A stretch of 64,000 nt of DNA from Candidatus Fusicatenibacter intestinigallinarum (GCA_019119555.1 DWWU01000003.1:24532-88531); one strand, 5' to 3'; shown: positions 17,172-26,622, numbered from the stretch's first letter. Program-made: numbers and translations. Notes: generated by a model not told the origin, from the sequence alone.

Positions 17172-19658
17172 ATGTTGCAGGGATTAAAAAAACATAAGTA
17201 TTATCTGATTTTGCTGACAGCCTTGTTTTTTGTACTGATTTATCTGTTTGTACCGGAGGGATCGGTGTTTGGATCCAATACGGACTGGATGAGCCAGCAT
17301 GCCACGCTGGCGGAGACGATGCGGGACGCCTGTCTCTCCCAGGGGACGCTCTTCCCTGACTTTCTGTGGCTCGGAGGCGGAAGCAGCGCCTATGAATTTT
17401 CCTATTATGGATATCTGCGGCCGGATGTGCTGCTGGGATGCCTGCTGCCGCAGGTTCCCATGATATATCTTCTGATCGGATGTATGATGGCCTGTGTGCT
17501 CGCGTCAGGTTTGCTGTGTTATGCGCTGTTGATTCAGAATGACACGGAGCCTTATCTGGCGTTTATCGGCAGTGTTCTGCTGATGACGGCGGGCTGCTTT
17601 TTTCAGGCGCACCGGCAGGTTATGTTTATCAACTATATGCCCTGGGAATTGCTGGCGCTTCTGCTGCTGCCCGGGCTGGTGAAAAAAGGCAGATATACCC
17701 TGTTTACGATCATGCTTGTGCTGGTAATCTATAACAGTTTTTACTATTCGGTCACTGTGCTGGCTGTTACAACCTGGAGAATGTTTGAGCTGACCAGGGA
17801 CAGGAAAAAGTGGTTTCTGTACCTGCGTTCTGCGGCAGCGGCCATCGGAATCGCCGGAGTGCTGCTTCTGCCCACGGCGCTGATTCTGCTGGAGCACCGG
17901 AGACAGGGAGCGTCCCTGTCTCCGGCAGAACTGTTCCGGCCGGATCTGTCCATGGAGGGACTGCTGTACAGTCCCTATGGGATGGGGCTTACCCTGTTTG
18001 CACTGTATGCACTGCTGGCCGGTCTGACTGTGAAAAAACTCAGAATGCGCAGCATTCTTCTGCTTGCCGCAGTTCTGCTTCCGGCAGTCTCATGGATCCT
18101 GAACGGGACGCTCTATGCGAGAGCAAAAATTCTGATGCCGCTGCTTCCCCTTGTGATCCTGCAGTCGGCAGAAATCCTGAAGATGCTTCTCCAAAGACAG
18201 CTGAAGATCAGGATCTGGCCGGAGCTGGTGTTTGGGGCGGTCGTTGTGGCGTATGCGGCACGGCTGGATTCCAGGTATCTGTCCGGAGTGCTTCTGGATG
18301 CCGTGCTTCTGGTGATGGTGCTGTGTCTGGCGCGGTTTTATAATCGAAGGCGGGTTTATGCTCTGCTTCTTATCGCCCCGGTGGTCTGTTCCGTGTACAC
18401 GGCAAGGCAGGACAATTTTGTGGCGGAGGGGAAATGGGTAAGTCCCTTTTCCGTCGGGAAGACCGAGGCGGTAGCGTCGGATCCGTGGGGCAGGATGGAT
18501 GGGATGGAGGAGCCGCTGATTTCTGCCAACCGGCTTCTGTATCCCGGGCAGAAAACGACGACTATGTACTCTTCGATTTCCAGTGAAGAATATTCCAACT
18601 GGTTTTTCAATATCATGCGGATGCCGATCCGGATCAACAACAGAGTCGCAATGCTGTGTGAGGTCAATCCGTTTCAGGAATATCTGATGGGGGTGAAGTA
18701 TCTCCAGACGACGGCAGACAAGGTGCCGGTGGGATATGAGGTCAGGGCGCAGAACGGCGATTCGGTTCTGGCGGAAAATGATGATGTGCTGCCGATTGCC
18801 TATCTGAGCACAAAAACAATCAGCGAGGAAGAGTTTTCACAGCTGGAGTTCCCGCAGACGCTGGAAGCCCTGCTGAACAATACTGTGACAGAGACAGGCG
18901 TCGGAACGCAGACCGATCTTCCGGAATACGAAACAAAAATGGAGGAGAAAACACCCCTGTTTTCAAAAGCAGAGGTTTCTGACGGCATAGAGTTCAGGCG
19001 TGAGGGCGATACCGTACAGGTGGATGCGGAGAAATCCGGAACTGTGAAGATGACGCTGGATGAGCCGGTTACGGACCGGATTGTGATTCTGGAATTCCAT
19101 GTGGAAAGTGAGAACGGAGGAAGGGTGACGATCGATGTCAACGGCGTCAGAAACCGGCTGTCTTCGGCGCATGCCTCTTATCCCAACGAAAATTCTACAT
19201 TTACATATTATCTGACGGTGCCGGAAGGAGAGAGCCTCAGCGAGCTGGAAATTCAATGCTCCCGGGGAAACTATGAGCTGTCGGGATTCCGATGGCATGA
19301 GTTCCCCACAGAAGCGCTGGTGAAAGAGGATGCGGTTCCGGTTACCTTTGAGGATACGCGTGAGGGAGCGATTCTGAATTGCCGGGCAGAGGCGGAGACA
19401 GACAGCTGGTTTGTGACCTCCATTCCGTGGCAGGACGGAATGGCGATTCTGGTGGACGGAGAGAAGGCAACCGTCGAGAAGGTAAATACCGCTTTTGTCG
19501 GCGCCAGAATTCCTGCCGGAACCCATGAGATCGAGGTGAGGTTCTGCCCTCCGGGGAAAAAGGCCGGGCTGGCCATGTCGGCGGCGGGAATCGGGGTTCT
19601 GATCCTCTGCCCGGTCCGGGACCGCCGGAAGAAAAAGCGTAACCGTTCTGCTGGCTGA
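17172..19658 (+). CDS. YfhO-family polytopic membrane protein
   Basis: An 828-residue protein with about 11 membrane segments in the first 440 residues and a soluble outer C-terminal part ending in one more membrane segment. GSNTDWMSQHATLAETMRD near the N-terminus is the conserved extracytoplasmic acidic loop of YfhO/GT-C-like proteins, which are linked to lipid-dependent glycosylation of teichoic acids; that role is inference. Start ATG 17172 has GGAAAGG 9 nt upstream. The last codons (NRSAG, stop) are read from a family-1 palindrome, so the gene end was redefined by the repeat. No glycosyltransferase or teichoic acid gene is adjacent. Confidence 0.82.
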   Translation: MLQGLKKHKYYLILLTALFFVLIYLFVPEGSVFGSNTDWMSQHATLAETMRDACLSQGTLFPDFLWLGGGSSAYEFSYYGYLRPDVLLGCLLPQVPMIYLLIGCMMACVLASGLLCYALLIQNDTEPYLAFIGSVLLMTAGCFFQAHRQVMFINYMPWELLALLLLPGLVKKGRYTLFTIMLVLVIYNSFYYSVTVLAVTTWRMFELTRDRKKWFLYLRSAAAAIGIAGVLLLPTALILLEHRRQGASLSPAELFRPDLSMEGLLYSPYGMGLTLFALYALLAGLTVKKLRMRSILLLAAVLLPAVSWILNGTLYARAKILMPLLPLVILQSAEILKMLLQRQLKIRIWPELVFGAVVVAYAARLDSRYLSGVLLDAVLLVMVLCLARFYNRRRVYALLLIAPVVCSVYTARQDNFVAEGKWVSPFSVGKTEAVASDPWGRMDGMEEPLISANRLLYPGQKTTTMYSSISSEEYSNWFFNIMRMPIRINNRVAMLCEVNPFQEYLMGVKYLQTTADKVPVGYEVRAQNGDSVLAENDDVLPIAYLSTKTISEEEFSQLEFPQTLEALLNNTVTETGVGTQTDLPEYETKMEEKTPLFSKAEVSDGIEFRREGDTVQVDAEKSGTVKMTLDEPVTDRIVILEFHVESENGGRVTIDVNGVRNRLSSAHASYPNENSTFTYYLTVPEGESLSELEIQCSRGNYELSGFRWHEFPTEALVKEDAVPVTFEDTREGAILNCRAEAETDSWFVTSIPWQDGMAILVDGEKATVEKVNTAFVGARIPAGTHEIEVRFCPPGKKAGLAMSAAGIGVLILCPVRDRRKKKRNRSAG

Positions 19659-19666
19659 AATTATAA
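19639..19666. repeat. Family-1 palindrome overlapping the YfhO gene end
   Basis: Left arm GTAACCGTTCTGC, centre TG, decayed right arm GCTGAAATTATAA. It contains the gene's TGA (19656-19658). Confidence 0.8.
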
Positions 19667-19671
19667 AGATT

Positions 19672-19699
19672 GTAACCGTTCCGTTTGCTGAACTGTAAC
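19672..19699. repeat. Family-1 palindrome, tandem to the previous copy
   Basis: Left arm GTAACCGTTCCGT, centre TT, right arm GCTGAACTGTAAC; 5 nt after the previous copy. Confidence 0.82.
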
Positions 19700-19730
19700 G
19701 AAAGATTCCTGAAGATGCGCAACATTAGAT

Positions 19731-19759
19731 TTGCAAATCGCAATATCCGGCAGTATAAT
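19731..19759 (+). promoter_or_regulatory. Promoter of the HAD gene
   Basis: -35 TTGCAA (19731-19736), 17-nt spacer, perfect -10 TATAAT (19754-19759). The leader to 19929 is about 160 nt. Confidence 0.8.
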
Positions 19760-19765
19760 AATACC

Positions 19766-19928
19766 AACAGTTGAGAGAACTTCACGGTTTTTTGAACAAC
19801 AGGAGGAAGTTCAGTCGGCAAAATTGCACAAAACCGTTCCTGATTCCGCAGAACCGGCGTCGGGAGCGGTTCCTCTGGCTGAATGACCCGTTTTTCAGAA
19901 GGTTGCGGAGAAAGAAGGAGGAAGAAGA
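19766..19928 (+). promoter_or_regulatory. Long structured leader of the HAD gene
   Basis: Two possible stems: GAACTTC (about 19780) with GAAGTTC (about 19806), and AACCGTTCC with GGAGCGGTT (about 19832 and 19872). No known riboswitch class was recognised, and no T-run terminator is present, so any control would act on translation or stability. Confidence 0.4.
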
Positions 19929-20774
19929 ATGGAGGATGTATTTGCCGGATATGAGCGCAGACATGATTATCTGATCTGTATTGATTCTGACGGATGTGCG
20001 ATGAATACAATGGAGATCAAGCACAGAAAAAGTCTGGCGCCCTGTATGGTTTATGAGTGGGATCTGGGCGAATACCGTGATGCGATCATGCGCAGATGGA
20101 GAGAGATCAGCCTGTACAGTATGGATCGGGGCATCAATCGCTTTGAAGCGCTGGCGAAGATACTGGTGGATGTCAATGAAAACTATAAGCGGGTGGAGGA
20201 TCTGGACAGCCTGCTGAACTGGGTAAAGACGGCGAAGGAACTTTCCACAGACAGCCTGCGGGCGGAAGTGGAACGGACGGGAAGTCCGGTGCTGAAAAAG
20301 GCTCTGGACTGGTCAGAGCTGGTGAACGGTTCGCTGAAAATGATCTCGGAGAAAAACAAGAAGCCCTTTGACGGTGTGCGGGAAGCGCTGGAGGATGCAA
20401 AGCAGTTTGCGGATATCGTGATTGTCACGGCTGCAAACCGCACGGAGATCCTGGACGAGTGGGGGTATTATGATCTCCTGAAATATGTGAATCTGGTACT
20501 GACCCAGGAGAACGGAAGCAAGGAATTCTGCATCGGAAAGCTTCTGGAGTACGGATATCCGAAAGATCATGTGGTGATGATCGGGGATTCGCCCATCGAT
20601 CAGAGAGCCGCGGAGGCCGAAGGCGTATTTTTCTATCCGATCATGGTATGGAAGGAAAAGGAATCCTGGGAGGAATTCCGGGAACAGGCGCTGGACAGGC
20701 TGCAGCAGGGAACGTTTGCCGGAGCGTATCAGGAAGAAGTGGAGAAGGAGTTTGTACAGAATCTGACAAGATAG
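19929..20774 (+). CDS. HAD-superfamily phosphatase
   Basis: A 281-residue cytoplasmic protein. HAD motif I is ICIDSDGCA (nucleophile and acid/base Asp), motif II VIVTAANR (Thr), motif III the K in NGSKEFCIGK, motif IV MIGDSPIDQRAAE (Mg-binding Asp). A large helical insertion (about residues 40-160) between motifs I and II forms the cap. This places it in the phosphoglycolate-phosphatase-like group, but the substrate is not readable. GAAGGAGGAAG lies before ATG 19929. It is monocistronic with its own promoter, leader and terminator. Confidence 0.85.
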   Translation: MEDVFAGYERRHDYLICIDSDGCAMNTMEIKHRKSLAPCMVYEWDLGEYRDAIMRRWREISLYSMDRGINRFEALAKILVDVNENYKRVEDLDSLLNWVKTAKELSTDSLRAEVERTGSPVLKKALDWSELVNGSLKMISEKNKKPFDGVREALEDAKQFADIVIVTAANRTEILDEWGYYDLLKYVNLVLTQENGSKEFCIGKLLEYGYPKDHVVMIGDSPIDQRAAEAEGVFFYPIMVWKEKESWEEFREQALDRLQQGTFAGAYQEEVEKEFVQNLTR

Positions 20775-20796
20775 GACATGACGTTGCCGGACGGTG

Positions 20797-20846
20797 AAAC
20801 AGGGCCGCCGCATTTGTTTGATGAAACGGTGCGGCGGCCCTGTTTT
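20797..20846 (+). terminator. Terminator of the HAD gene
   Basis: Perfect 16-bp stem AAACAGGGCCGCCGCA (20797-20812) with its complement ending in CCTGTTT (20830-20843), then a short T-run. Confidence 0.88.
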
Positions 20847-20865
20847 GCTGTAATGGCAATGGTAA

Positions 20866-20899
20866 CCGGTAACAGTTCAGCCAGCTGAACTGTTACCGG
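20866..20899. repeat. Family-1 palindrome (perfect, extended arms)
   Basis: The 28-bp core 20869-20896 (GTAACAGTTCAGC, CA, GCTGAACTGTTAC) is extended by CCG/CGG to 16-bp perfect arms: the best-preserved copy in the window. Confidence 0.93.
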
Positions 20900-21065
20900 C
20901 AATGTTTTGCGGGAGCAGGTTGGATATTGACGGGCGCATCATCGGTTGATAAAATATTGGCAGATGTCTGCGCAGCGCCGGATGCGCGGAAAACAAAAGG
21001 ACAGACAAAACGAAAGGGCAACCAAAACAGAAGAATAACCGAAACAGGAGAGAGGGTGAAAGGAA

Positions 21066-22721
21066 ATGAAAACGCTTTATGAAAACGGCCGTATCTATAT
21101 CGGAGGCCCGGAGGGCGTTCTGCCTTCCGGGGCTTTTGTGGTGGAAAACGGAAGGTTTCTGGTTGTGGGAAACAGGGAAGAGCTCCAAAATTATGTGGAT
21201 AACGATACGAAAATTGTGAACCTCGGTGGAAAATTTGTCTGCGCGGGTTTCAATGATTCCCATATGCATCTGCTGAACTACGGGTACACACTGAGCATGG
21301 CGGGACTCTCGGAGCACACATCGTCTATGCGGGAAATGCTGGAACATCTCCGGAAGTTTGATGGGGAAGAGCGGATGAGACAGGCGGACAGTTCTGAGCA
21401 GGACTGGGGGCAGCGCTGGCTTCTGGGCCGGGGATGGAATCAGGATTATTTTACGGATGAGCAGCGGTTTCCCACCCGGTGGGATCTGGACAAGGTTTCG
21501 ACGGTTCGGCCGGTCTGTGTGACCCGGGCCTGCGGTCATTGCTGCGTGGTCAATTCCCGTGGGCTGGAAATCATGGGAGTGACCGGGGATACGCCGCAGC
21601 CGGAAGGCGGATGTTTTGAACTGGATGCCGCGGGAGAACCCAATGGGATTTTCCGGGAAAATGCGGTGGAATATGTTTCTTCTCATATTCCGGCGCCCTC
21701 CCTGGAACAGATCAAGGAGATGATGCGGCTGGCGATCCGTAAGCTGAACGCCTATGGGGTTACCTCTGTGCAGACGGACGATTTTGAGACGCTGCCGGTT
21801 CCTTACGAACTGGTGATCCGCGCGTATCAGGAACTGGAGCAGGAAGGGGATCTGACGGTGCGCGTGTATGAGCAGGCGCAGTTTACGTCCCGGGAAACGC
21901 TGGGGAAATTTCTGGAATCAGGGTGGAATACGGGCGTCGGAAGCCGCCGTTTCCGGATCGGTCCGCTGAAGATTGTTGCCGACGGGTCTCTCGGTTCCAG
22001 AACCGCATATCTGAGCCGGCCTTATCAGGATGATCCGGACACACAGGGCTTTATGCTTTATCCGCGGGAACATCTGGAACAGCTGATTCAGGAGGCGGAG
22101 GCTCACGGAATGCAGACAGCGGTTCATGCCATTGGTGACGGAACGTTGGACGTCCTTCTGGATATTTATGAAAGCGTGGCGGGGAAAGCTCCGGGAGAGA
22201 ACAGGAGAAACGGCATTGTTCACTGTCAGATCACCCGGGCGGAGCAGCTGGAGCGGATGGCAAAGCTGGGTCTCCACGCATATGCGCAGACCATTTTTCT
22301 GGATTATGATCAGAGAATTGTCAGGCAGCGGGTGGGAACGGAAGCGGCGTCCTCCAGCTATGCCTTCCATACGATGAAACAGATGGGAATCCATGTGTCC
22401 AACGGAAGCGACTGCCCGGTGGAGGCGCCGGATGTGATGGCCGGAATTCAGTGCGCGGTGACCAGAAAGACGCTGGACGGCTCCGCCGGTCCGTACCGGC
22501 CGGAGGAGGCGATGAGCGTACAGGAGGCGCTGGATTCCTACACGGCGGAGGGGGCGTACGCATCCTTTGAGGAGAATGTGAAAGGAAAAATTCAGTCGGG
22601 AATGCTGGCGGATTTTGTCGTGCTGGGGGAGGATCCCTTTGCGGCGCCCGGACAGAGGCTGCGGGAGATTCCCGTGCTGGCGGTTTACATGGACGGGAAG
22701 TGCGTCTGCCGCAAGGAGTAA
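21066..22721 (+). CDS. YtcJ-like metal-dependent amidohydrolase
   Basis: A 551-residue cytoplasmic enzyme of the amidohydrolase superfamily (amidohydrolase_3). N-terminal beta-sandwich strands, then the metal site NDSHMHL (HxH), GPLKIVADGSLGSRTA (second-shell region), TAVHAIGDG and IVHCQIT (His ligands) and NGSDCPVEAPD (catalytic Asp). Length and motif order match the YtcJ group, whose substrates are mostly unknown; hydrolysis of an amide or carbamate is likely. GAGAGGGTGAAAGG precedes ATG 21066. The stop TAA (22719-22721) lies inside a family-1 palindrome. Confidence 0.88.
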   Translation: MKTLYENGRIYIGGPEGVLPSGAFVVENGRFLVVGNREELQNYVDNDTKIVNLGGKFVCAGFNDSHMHLLNYGYTLSMAGLSEHTSSMREMLEHLRKFDGEERMRQADSSEQDWGQRWLLGRGWNQDYFTDEQRFPTRWDLDKVSTVRPVCVTRACGHCCVVNSRGLEIMGVTGDTPQPEGGCFELDAAGEPNGIFRENAVEYVSSHIPAPSLEQIKEMMRLAIRKLNAYGVTSVQTDDFETLPVPYELVIRAYQELEQEGDLTVRVYEQAQFTSRETLGKFLESGWNTGVGSRRFRIGPLKIVADGSLGSRTAYLSRPYQDDPDTQGFMLYPREHLEQLIQEAEAHGMQTAVHAIGDGTLDVLLDIYESVAGKAPGENRRNGIVHCQITRAEQLERMAKLGLHAYAQTIFLDYDQRIVRQRVGTEAASSSYAFHTMKQMGIHVSNGSDCPVEAPDVMAGIQCAVTRKTLDGSAGPYRPEEAMSVQEALDSYTAEGAYASFEENVKGKIQSGMLADFVVLGEDPFAAPGQRLREIPVLAVYMDGKCVCRKE

Positions 22722-22745
22722 CCGTTCCGCCGGATGACCGGTTAC
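22718..22745. repeat. Family-1 palindrome overlapping the amidohydrolase stop
   Basis: Left arm GTAACCGTTCCGC, centre CG, right arm GATGACCGGTTAC. The TAA in GTAAC is the gene's stop codon. Confidence 0.82.
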
Positions 22746-22754
22746 AGATAATCA

Positions 22755-22777
22755 GACAGTTCTGTTTGCAGAACTGC
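22755..22777. repeat. Family-1-related short palindrome
   Basis: GACAGTTCTG and CAGAACTGCC around TTTG; a shortened, diverged member in the middle of three consecutive copies. Confidence 0.6.
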
Positions 22778-22789
22778 CATGGAATAATC

Positions 22790-22817
22790 GTAAGAGTTCC
22801 GCTGGCTGAACTGTTGC
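22790..22817. repeat. Family-1 palindrome upstream of a MATE gene
   Basis: Left arm GTAAGAGTTCCGC, centre TG, right arm GCTGAACTGTTGC. Confidence 0.82.
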
Positions 22818-22842
22818 GAATAATCAGAGGGGGATACTGAAG

Positions 22843-24216
22843 ATGAAAAAGACCAATGACTTCGGCAGGGATTCCGTGCCGCTGCTGGTGCTGAAGACTT
22901 CCGTTCCGTTTATGCTGGCACAGCTGGTCAATGTGCTGTACAGTATTGTGGACCGGATCTATGTGGGAAATATTCCGGTGATCGGGGCGGACTCCCTGGC
23001 GGGAGCAGGTGTATGCGCTCCGATCATCACATTGCTGTCCTCGTTCGGGACGCTGGTGGGCATCGGCGGTTCGGTGCTCTTTTCCGTGCGGCTCGGCGCG
23101 GGGGATGAGAGGAGTGCGCGCCGGATTCTCGCAAACAGCTTTTCTCTGCTGCTGATTCTTTCGGCAGCGCTGACGATTGTGTTTCTGCTGACCAAGGATA
23201 CTCTGCTGAACTGGTTCGGCGCCAGCGAGGTGACGTTTCCCTACGCGAATACTTATCTGACGATCTACACGTTGGGTACCTTTTTTGCACTGCTGTCCAT
23301 GGGCATGAATTATTTTATCACGGCCCAGGGATTTCCGGGGCTGGGGATGCTGACAACGCTGATCGGCGCGGTAATCAACATTGTGCTTGATCCGGTGTTT
23401 ATTTTTCTTTTCCGTATGAATATCGCGGGAGCCGCGGTGGCGACGGTGATTGCTCAGATGGGATCCTGCATCTTTGTGCTCTGCACACTGCGGAGAAAGA
23501 AGATGAGGATTCCGCTGTCCATTGTGCGGCCGGAGGTGAAAACTGCAAAGCGGATTTTTGCTCTGGGTTTTTCCCCGTTTCTGATTCTTGCGACGGACAG
23601 TGTGATTATCATAGCGATGAACGCGGTGCTGCAGTATTACGGAGGAAAAGAAAACGGAGATACGCTGATTACGGCGGCAACTATCGTCCAGAGCTATATG
23701 CTTCTGATTACTTCTCCGATGCTGGGAATTACCGGAGGTTCTCAGCCGCTGATCAGCTATAATTACGGGGCGAATCAGCCGGACAGAATCCGAAAGACCG
23801 TCTTCTGTGTCCTCATGCTGTGTCTCTGCTTTACGACGGTGATGTTTCTGGCGTCCAGGGCGATTCCGGAGGTGTTTGTGCGGATTTTTACCAGTGATGC
23901 GGAATACCGGGAGCTGGCGGTCTGGGGAATCCGGGTGTTTACAATGATGATTATCCCTCTCAGTTTCCAGTATGTCTTTGTGGACAGCCTGACGGCGCTG
24001 GGCATGACAGGAAAATCCCTGACGCTTTCCCTGTTTCGGAAGACACTGTATTTTGTGTCCACCTGCGTGCTGCCCATATGTTTTGCCGCAAACGCGGCGT
24101 TCTATGCGGAGCCCATTGCCGATGGGGTTTCGTCCGTGCTCTCGACGGTTGTATTTTTCTTTGTCTACCGGAAATATCTGAAGGGCAGCGGACGGCTGAT
24201 GGAAATTAAAGTATAA
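22843..24216 (+). CDS. MATE-family multidrug/toxin exporter (1 of 3)
   Basis: A 457-residue protein with 12 predicted membrane segments. The N-terminal half carries VPFMLAQLVNVLYSIVDRIYVG and the C-terminal half LGITGGSQPLISYNYGA, both characteristic of MATE antiporters (NorM/DinF-like) that expel cationic compounds using Na+ or H+. The nearest recognisable relatives are clostridial MepA-like exporters. The ribosome site is AGAGGGGG upstream of ATG 22843. Three family-1 palindromes fill the gap before it, and no promoter was recognised. Confidence 0.92.
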   Translation: MKKTNDFGRDSVPLLVLKTSVPFMLAQLVNVLYSIVDRIYVGNIPVIGADSLAGAGVCAPIITLLSSFGTLVGIGGSVLFSVRLGAGDERSARRILANSFSLLLILSAALTIVFLLTKDTLLNWFGASEVTFPYANTYLTIYTLGTFFALLSMGMNYFITAQGFPGLGMLTTLIGAVINIVLDPVFIFLFRMNIAGAAVATVIAQMGSCIFVLCTLRRKKMRIPLSIVRPEVKTAKRIFALGFSPFLILATDSVIIIAMNAVLQYYGGKENGDTLITAATIVQSYMLLITSPMLGITGGSQPLISYNYGANQPDRIRKTVFCVLMLCLCFTTVMFLASRAIPEVFVRIFTSDAEYRELAVWGIRVFTMMIIPLSFQYVFVDSLTALGMTGKSLTLSLFRKTLYFVSTCVLPICFAANAAFYAEPIADGVSSVLSTVVFFFVYRKYLKGSGRLMEIKV

Positions 24217-24232
24217 AGGGGAAAAGTGCCCT

Positions 24233-24255
24233 GATTGTTCAGCCGGTCGAACTGC
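24233..24255. repeat. Family-1 palindrome (truncated) at a minus-strand gene end
   Basis: Core TTGTTCAGC, centre CG, GTCGAACTG. It contains the stop codon (24239-24241, minus strand) of the phosphatase. Confidence 0.7.
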
Positions 24256-24958
24256 CGCTGTATGGTACATAGATTTCCCTGTCGGTCTCCATACAGTATA
24301 CCGCAAGGTTTCCGCCGAACACGCACCCGCAGTCGATGGCGATATGATTGTTCCGTTTGATTACAACGCCGGGATTTCCGGGTTCCTCAAACGTCGGGGT
24401 ATGTCCGGTAATGGTATAGACGTCGCGGAAATAAACTTTGTTATAGTCGGCTCTTGAAAACAGAATCTGTGCGGCGGAAAAATCTTCCACCGTCATTCCT
24501 TCCCGGAAAGGTTCCAGGCCTCCGTGTACCAAAAGGAACCTCCGGCCGCCGACCTGCGTTTCCTCATACAGGGAGAAATCTCCCAGATAATCGAGCAGTT
24601 CCAGTTTATCGTCCATGGAGAGCACCCGGAATTCCCGGACGGTTCCGGAGCCTCCGTTCTGCATCCACTCCATATATTTTTCCATAGACTCCACCGTCAG
24701 ATATGTCCCGGCATTCTTTTCTGTGATTTCCACACACAGTTCCTTCAGGACGCTGAGCGCCATAAATTCGTGGTTTCCCACAATGGGAATGACGTTTGGC
24801 CGGTACATCATATCCTGCAGCACGCGGACGGAGGCATATCCCCGATCAATGCAGTCTCCAAGAACATAGAGAATGTCGTCGTCGCTGAAGCTGATTTCTT
24901 CCAGCGCTCTTCTGTATTCGTCGTAACACCCGTGAATATCGCTGATTACATAGTGCAT
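24239..24958 (-). CDS. PPP-family metallophosphoesterase
   Basis: A 239-residue serine/threonine-phosphatase-like enzyme. All metal-site blocks are present in order: DIHG, GDCIDRG, GNHE, LVHGGLE and ITGHTPT, the order of the PrpA/PrpE/ApaH group, which act on phosphoproteins or diadenosine tetraphosphate. Which of these applies is not readable. AGGAGA is 7 nt upstream of ATG 24958. The last residues (GSSTG, stop) are read through a family-1 palindrome. It is convergent with the preceding MATE gene, 22 bp apart, with no terminator hairpin other than the palindrome. Confidence 0.88.
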   Translation of the reverse strand: MHYVISDIHGCYDEYRRALEEISFSDDDILYVLGDCIDRGYASVRVLQDMMYRPNVIPIVGNHEFMALSVLKELCVEITEKNAGTYLTVESMEKYMEWMQNGGSGTVREFRVLSMDDKLELLDYLGDFSLYEETQVGGRRFLLVHGGLEPFREGMTVEDFSAAQILFSRADYNKVYFRDVYTITGHTPTFEEPGNPGVVIKRNNHIAIDCGCVFGGNLAVYCMETDREIYVPYSGSSTG

Positions 24959-25004
24959 CGTATCTCTCCTGTCATTCGTCCGGCAGATGCTGTTCTGTCA
25001 GGTC

Positions 25005-25032
25005 GTTGCCGTTCCGCTGGCGGAACGATAAC
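25005..25032. repeat. Family-1 palindrome
   Basis: Left arm GTTGCCGTTCCGC, centre TG, right arm GCGGAACGATAAC; lies upstream of the minus-strand phosphatase. Confidence 0.82.
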
Positions 25033-25140
25033 TTCCCGGCTGCCTCTGCCTTTTTTTTATCATACTGCCGGAGGGAGGCATAAGGCAAGGGGAAAAAATG
25101 TTATTGCTGCGGTTTCTGCCAGGAGATATAATAGAAATGC

Positions 25141-25168
25141 ATTACCGTTTGGCTGGCTGAACGGTTAT
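25141..25168. repeat. Family-1 palindrome
   Basis: Left arm ATTACCGTTTGGC, centre TG, right arm GCTGAACGGTTAT. Confidence 0.8.
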
Positions 25169-25231
25169 GAAAATTCTGCGAAAAGCTTATGAAAGCTTCA
25201 GATATGTGGAGGAGACGGGAGGAAGAAGAAA

Positions 25232-26569
25232 ATGACTACAGATATGACAAGGGGACGCATTATCCCACAGATCACTCAGTTTACGATACCGCTGGTGCTG
25301 GGGAATCTGTTCCAGCTCACTTATAACGCGGCGGATTCCGTGATCGTCGGGAAATTCGTCGGAGACGAAGCGCTGGCGGCGGTGGGAACCGCGGGACCGA
25401 TTATGAACATGGTGATTCTGTTTATCAGTGGTATGTGTATGGGAGCGGGGATTCTCATGAGCACCCATTACGGAGCGAAGGATTACAGCCTTCTGGAGCG
25501 GCAGATCAGTACGTCAATGTTGGGAGGTCTGGGATTTTCTGCGATCATTTCCCTTCTTCTCATTGTGTTTGCCCATCCGCTGCTGGAACTGCTTCAGGTT
25601 CCGGCGGACATCATCGGATCCGCGAAAGGGTATCTGAGAATTATCTTTCTCGGACTGATTTTTACATTTGTCTATAATTTTTTCTCCAATACGCTTCGGG
25701 CTTTGGGGGACAGCAAGGTTCCCCTGTATTTTCTGATGATCAGCGCGCTTCTCAATATCGTCGGGGATCTGCTCTTTGTGGTTGTTTTCCGCTGGGGAGT
25801 TCCGGGAAGCGCCGCCGCCACGGTGCTCAGCGAAATGCTCAGCTGTCTGTTCTGCCTGGTTTACATTAAGAAAAAAGTTCCGCTGCTCTGTATGGGGAGA
25901 AAGTGGAGGGTCTTTGACCGGTCGATTCTGTGGAAAACCTTTAATTACGGAATCACCAGCGCGCTGCAGCAGATGTGTGTGCAGCTGGGAAAAATCTGTG
26001 TGCAGACGGTGGTCAATGTGCAGGGCGTCGCGTTTATCGCGGCTTTTACTGCGATCAACCGTGTGGACGATTTCGCGATGACTCCCCAGCAGAACATCGC
26101 TCATGCGACGACGACTTTTATGGCCCAGAACAGAGGGGCGGGAAATATCCGGCGGATGAAACAGGGCTTTCTTTCCTCGGTTCTCCTGCAGGCCGTATAT
26201 ACCGGTGTGGTCGCAGTGCTGGTTTTCTTCTTTGCGCGGCCGATCATGCAGCTGTTCGTCAGTGACGGATCCCGGGAAGTGACGGACCTGGGGGTTTCTT
26301 ATCTCAGGCTGATTGCGGTTATGTACGTCATGCCTGCAGCGACCAATTCGATCCAGGGATTCTTCCGGGGGCTGGGAGATCTGAAGGTTACGCTGATCAG
26401 CACGATTCTGAACATGTCGGCGCGTTTTCTCTCGGCATGGCTTATGATTCATATTCTGCACGGAGGATTTGAGTGTCTGGCCTGGGCGAATTTCTTCGGC
26501 TGGATTGCGATGCTGGCGCTTCAGATTCCTCTGATTCTGATGCGGTGGAAAAAAGAACAGTCCAGATAA
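25232..26569 (+). CDS. MATE-family exporter (2 of 3)
   Basis: A 445-residue, 12-segment MATE protein. Recognisable blocks are IPLVLGNLFQLTYNAADSVIVG at the N-terminus, GDSKVPLYFLMISALLNIVGD at the inter-lobe region and FFRGLGDLKVTLISTILN in the C-terminal half. It is clearly different in sequence from the MATE proteins at 22843 and 30167, so these are not recent duplicates. Two overlapping strong ribosome sites (GGAGGAGACGGGAGGAAG) precede ATG 25232. The substrate cannot be inferred. Confidence 0.92.
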   Translation: MTTDMTRGRIIPQITQFTIPLVLGNLFQLTYNAADSVIVGKFVGDEALAAVGTAGPIMNMVILFISGMCMGAGILMSTHYGAKDYSLLERQISTSMLGGLGFSAIISLLLIVFAHPLLELLQVPADIIGSAKGYLRIIFLGLIFTFVYNFFSNTLRALGDSKVPLYFLMISALLNIVGDLLFVVVFRWGVPGSAAATVLSEMLSCLFCLVYIKKKVPLLCMGRKWRVFDRSILWKTFNYGITSALQQMCVQLGKICVQTVVNVQGVAFIAAFTAINRVDDFAMTPQQNIAHATTTFMAQNRGAGNIRRMKQGFLSSVLLQAVYTGVVAVLVFFFARPIMQLFVSDGSREVTDLGVSYLRLIAVMYVMPAATNSIQGFFRGLGDLKVTLISTILNMSARFLSAWLMIHILHGGFECLAWANFFGWIAMLALQIPLILMRWKKEQSR

Positions 26570-26622
26570 ACCCGAAAGGGAATGTACAGATCCGACAGAA
26601 TTGTAATAAAAATTAAAAAAAA

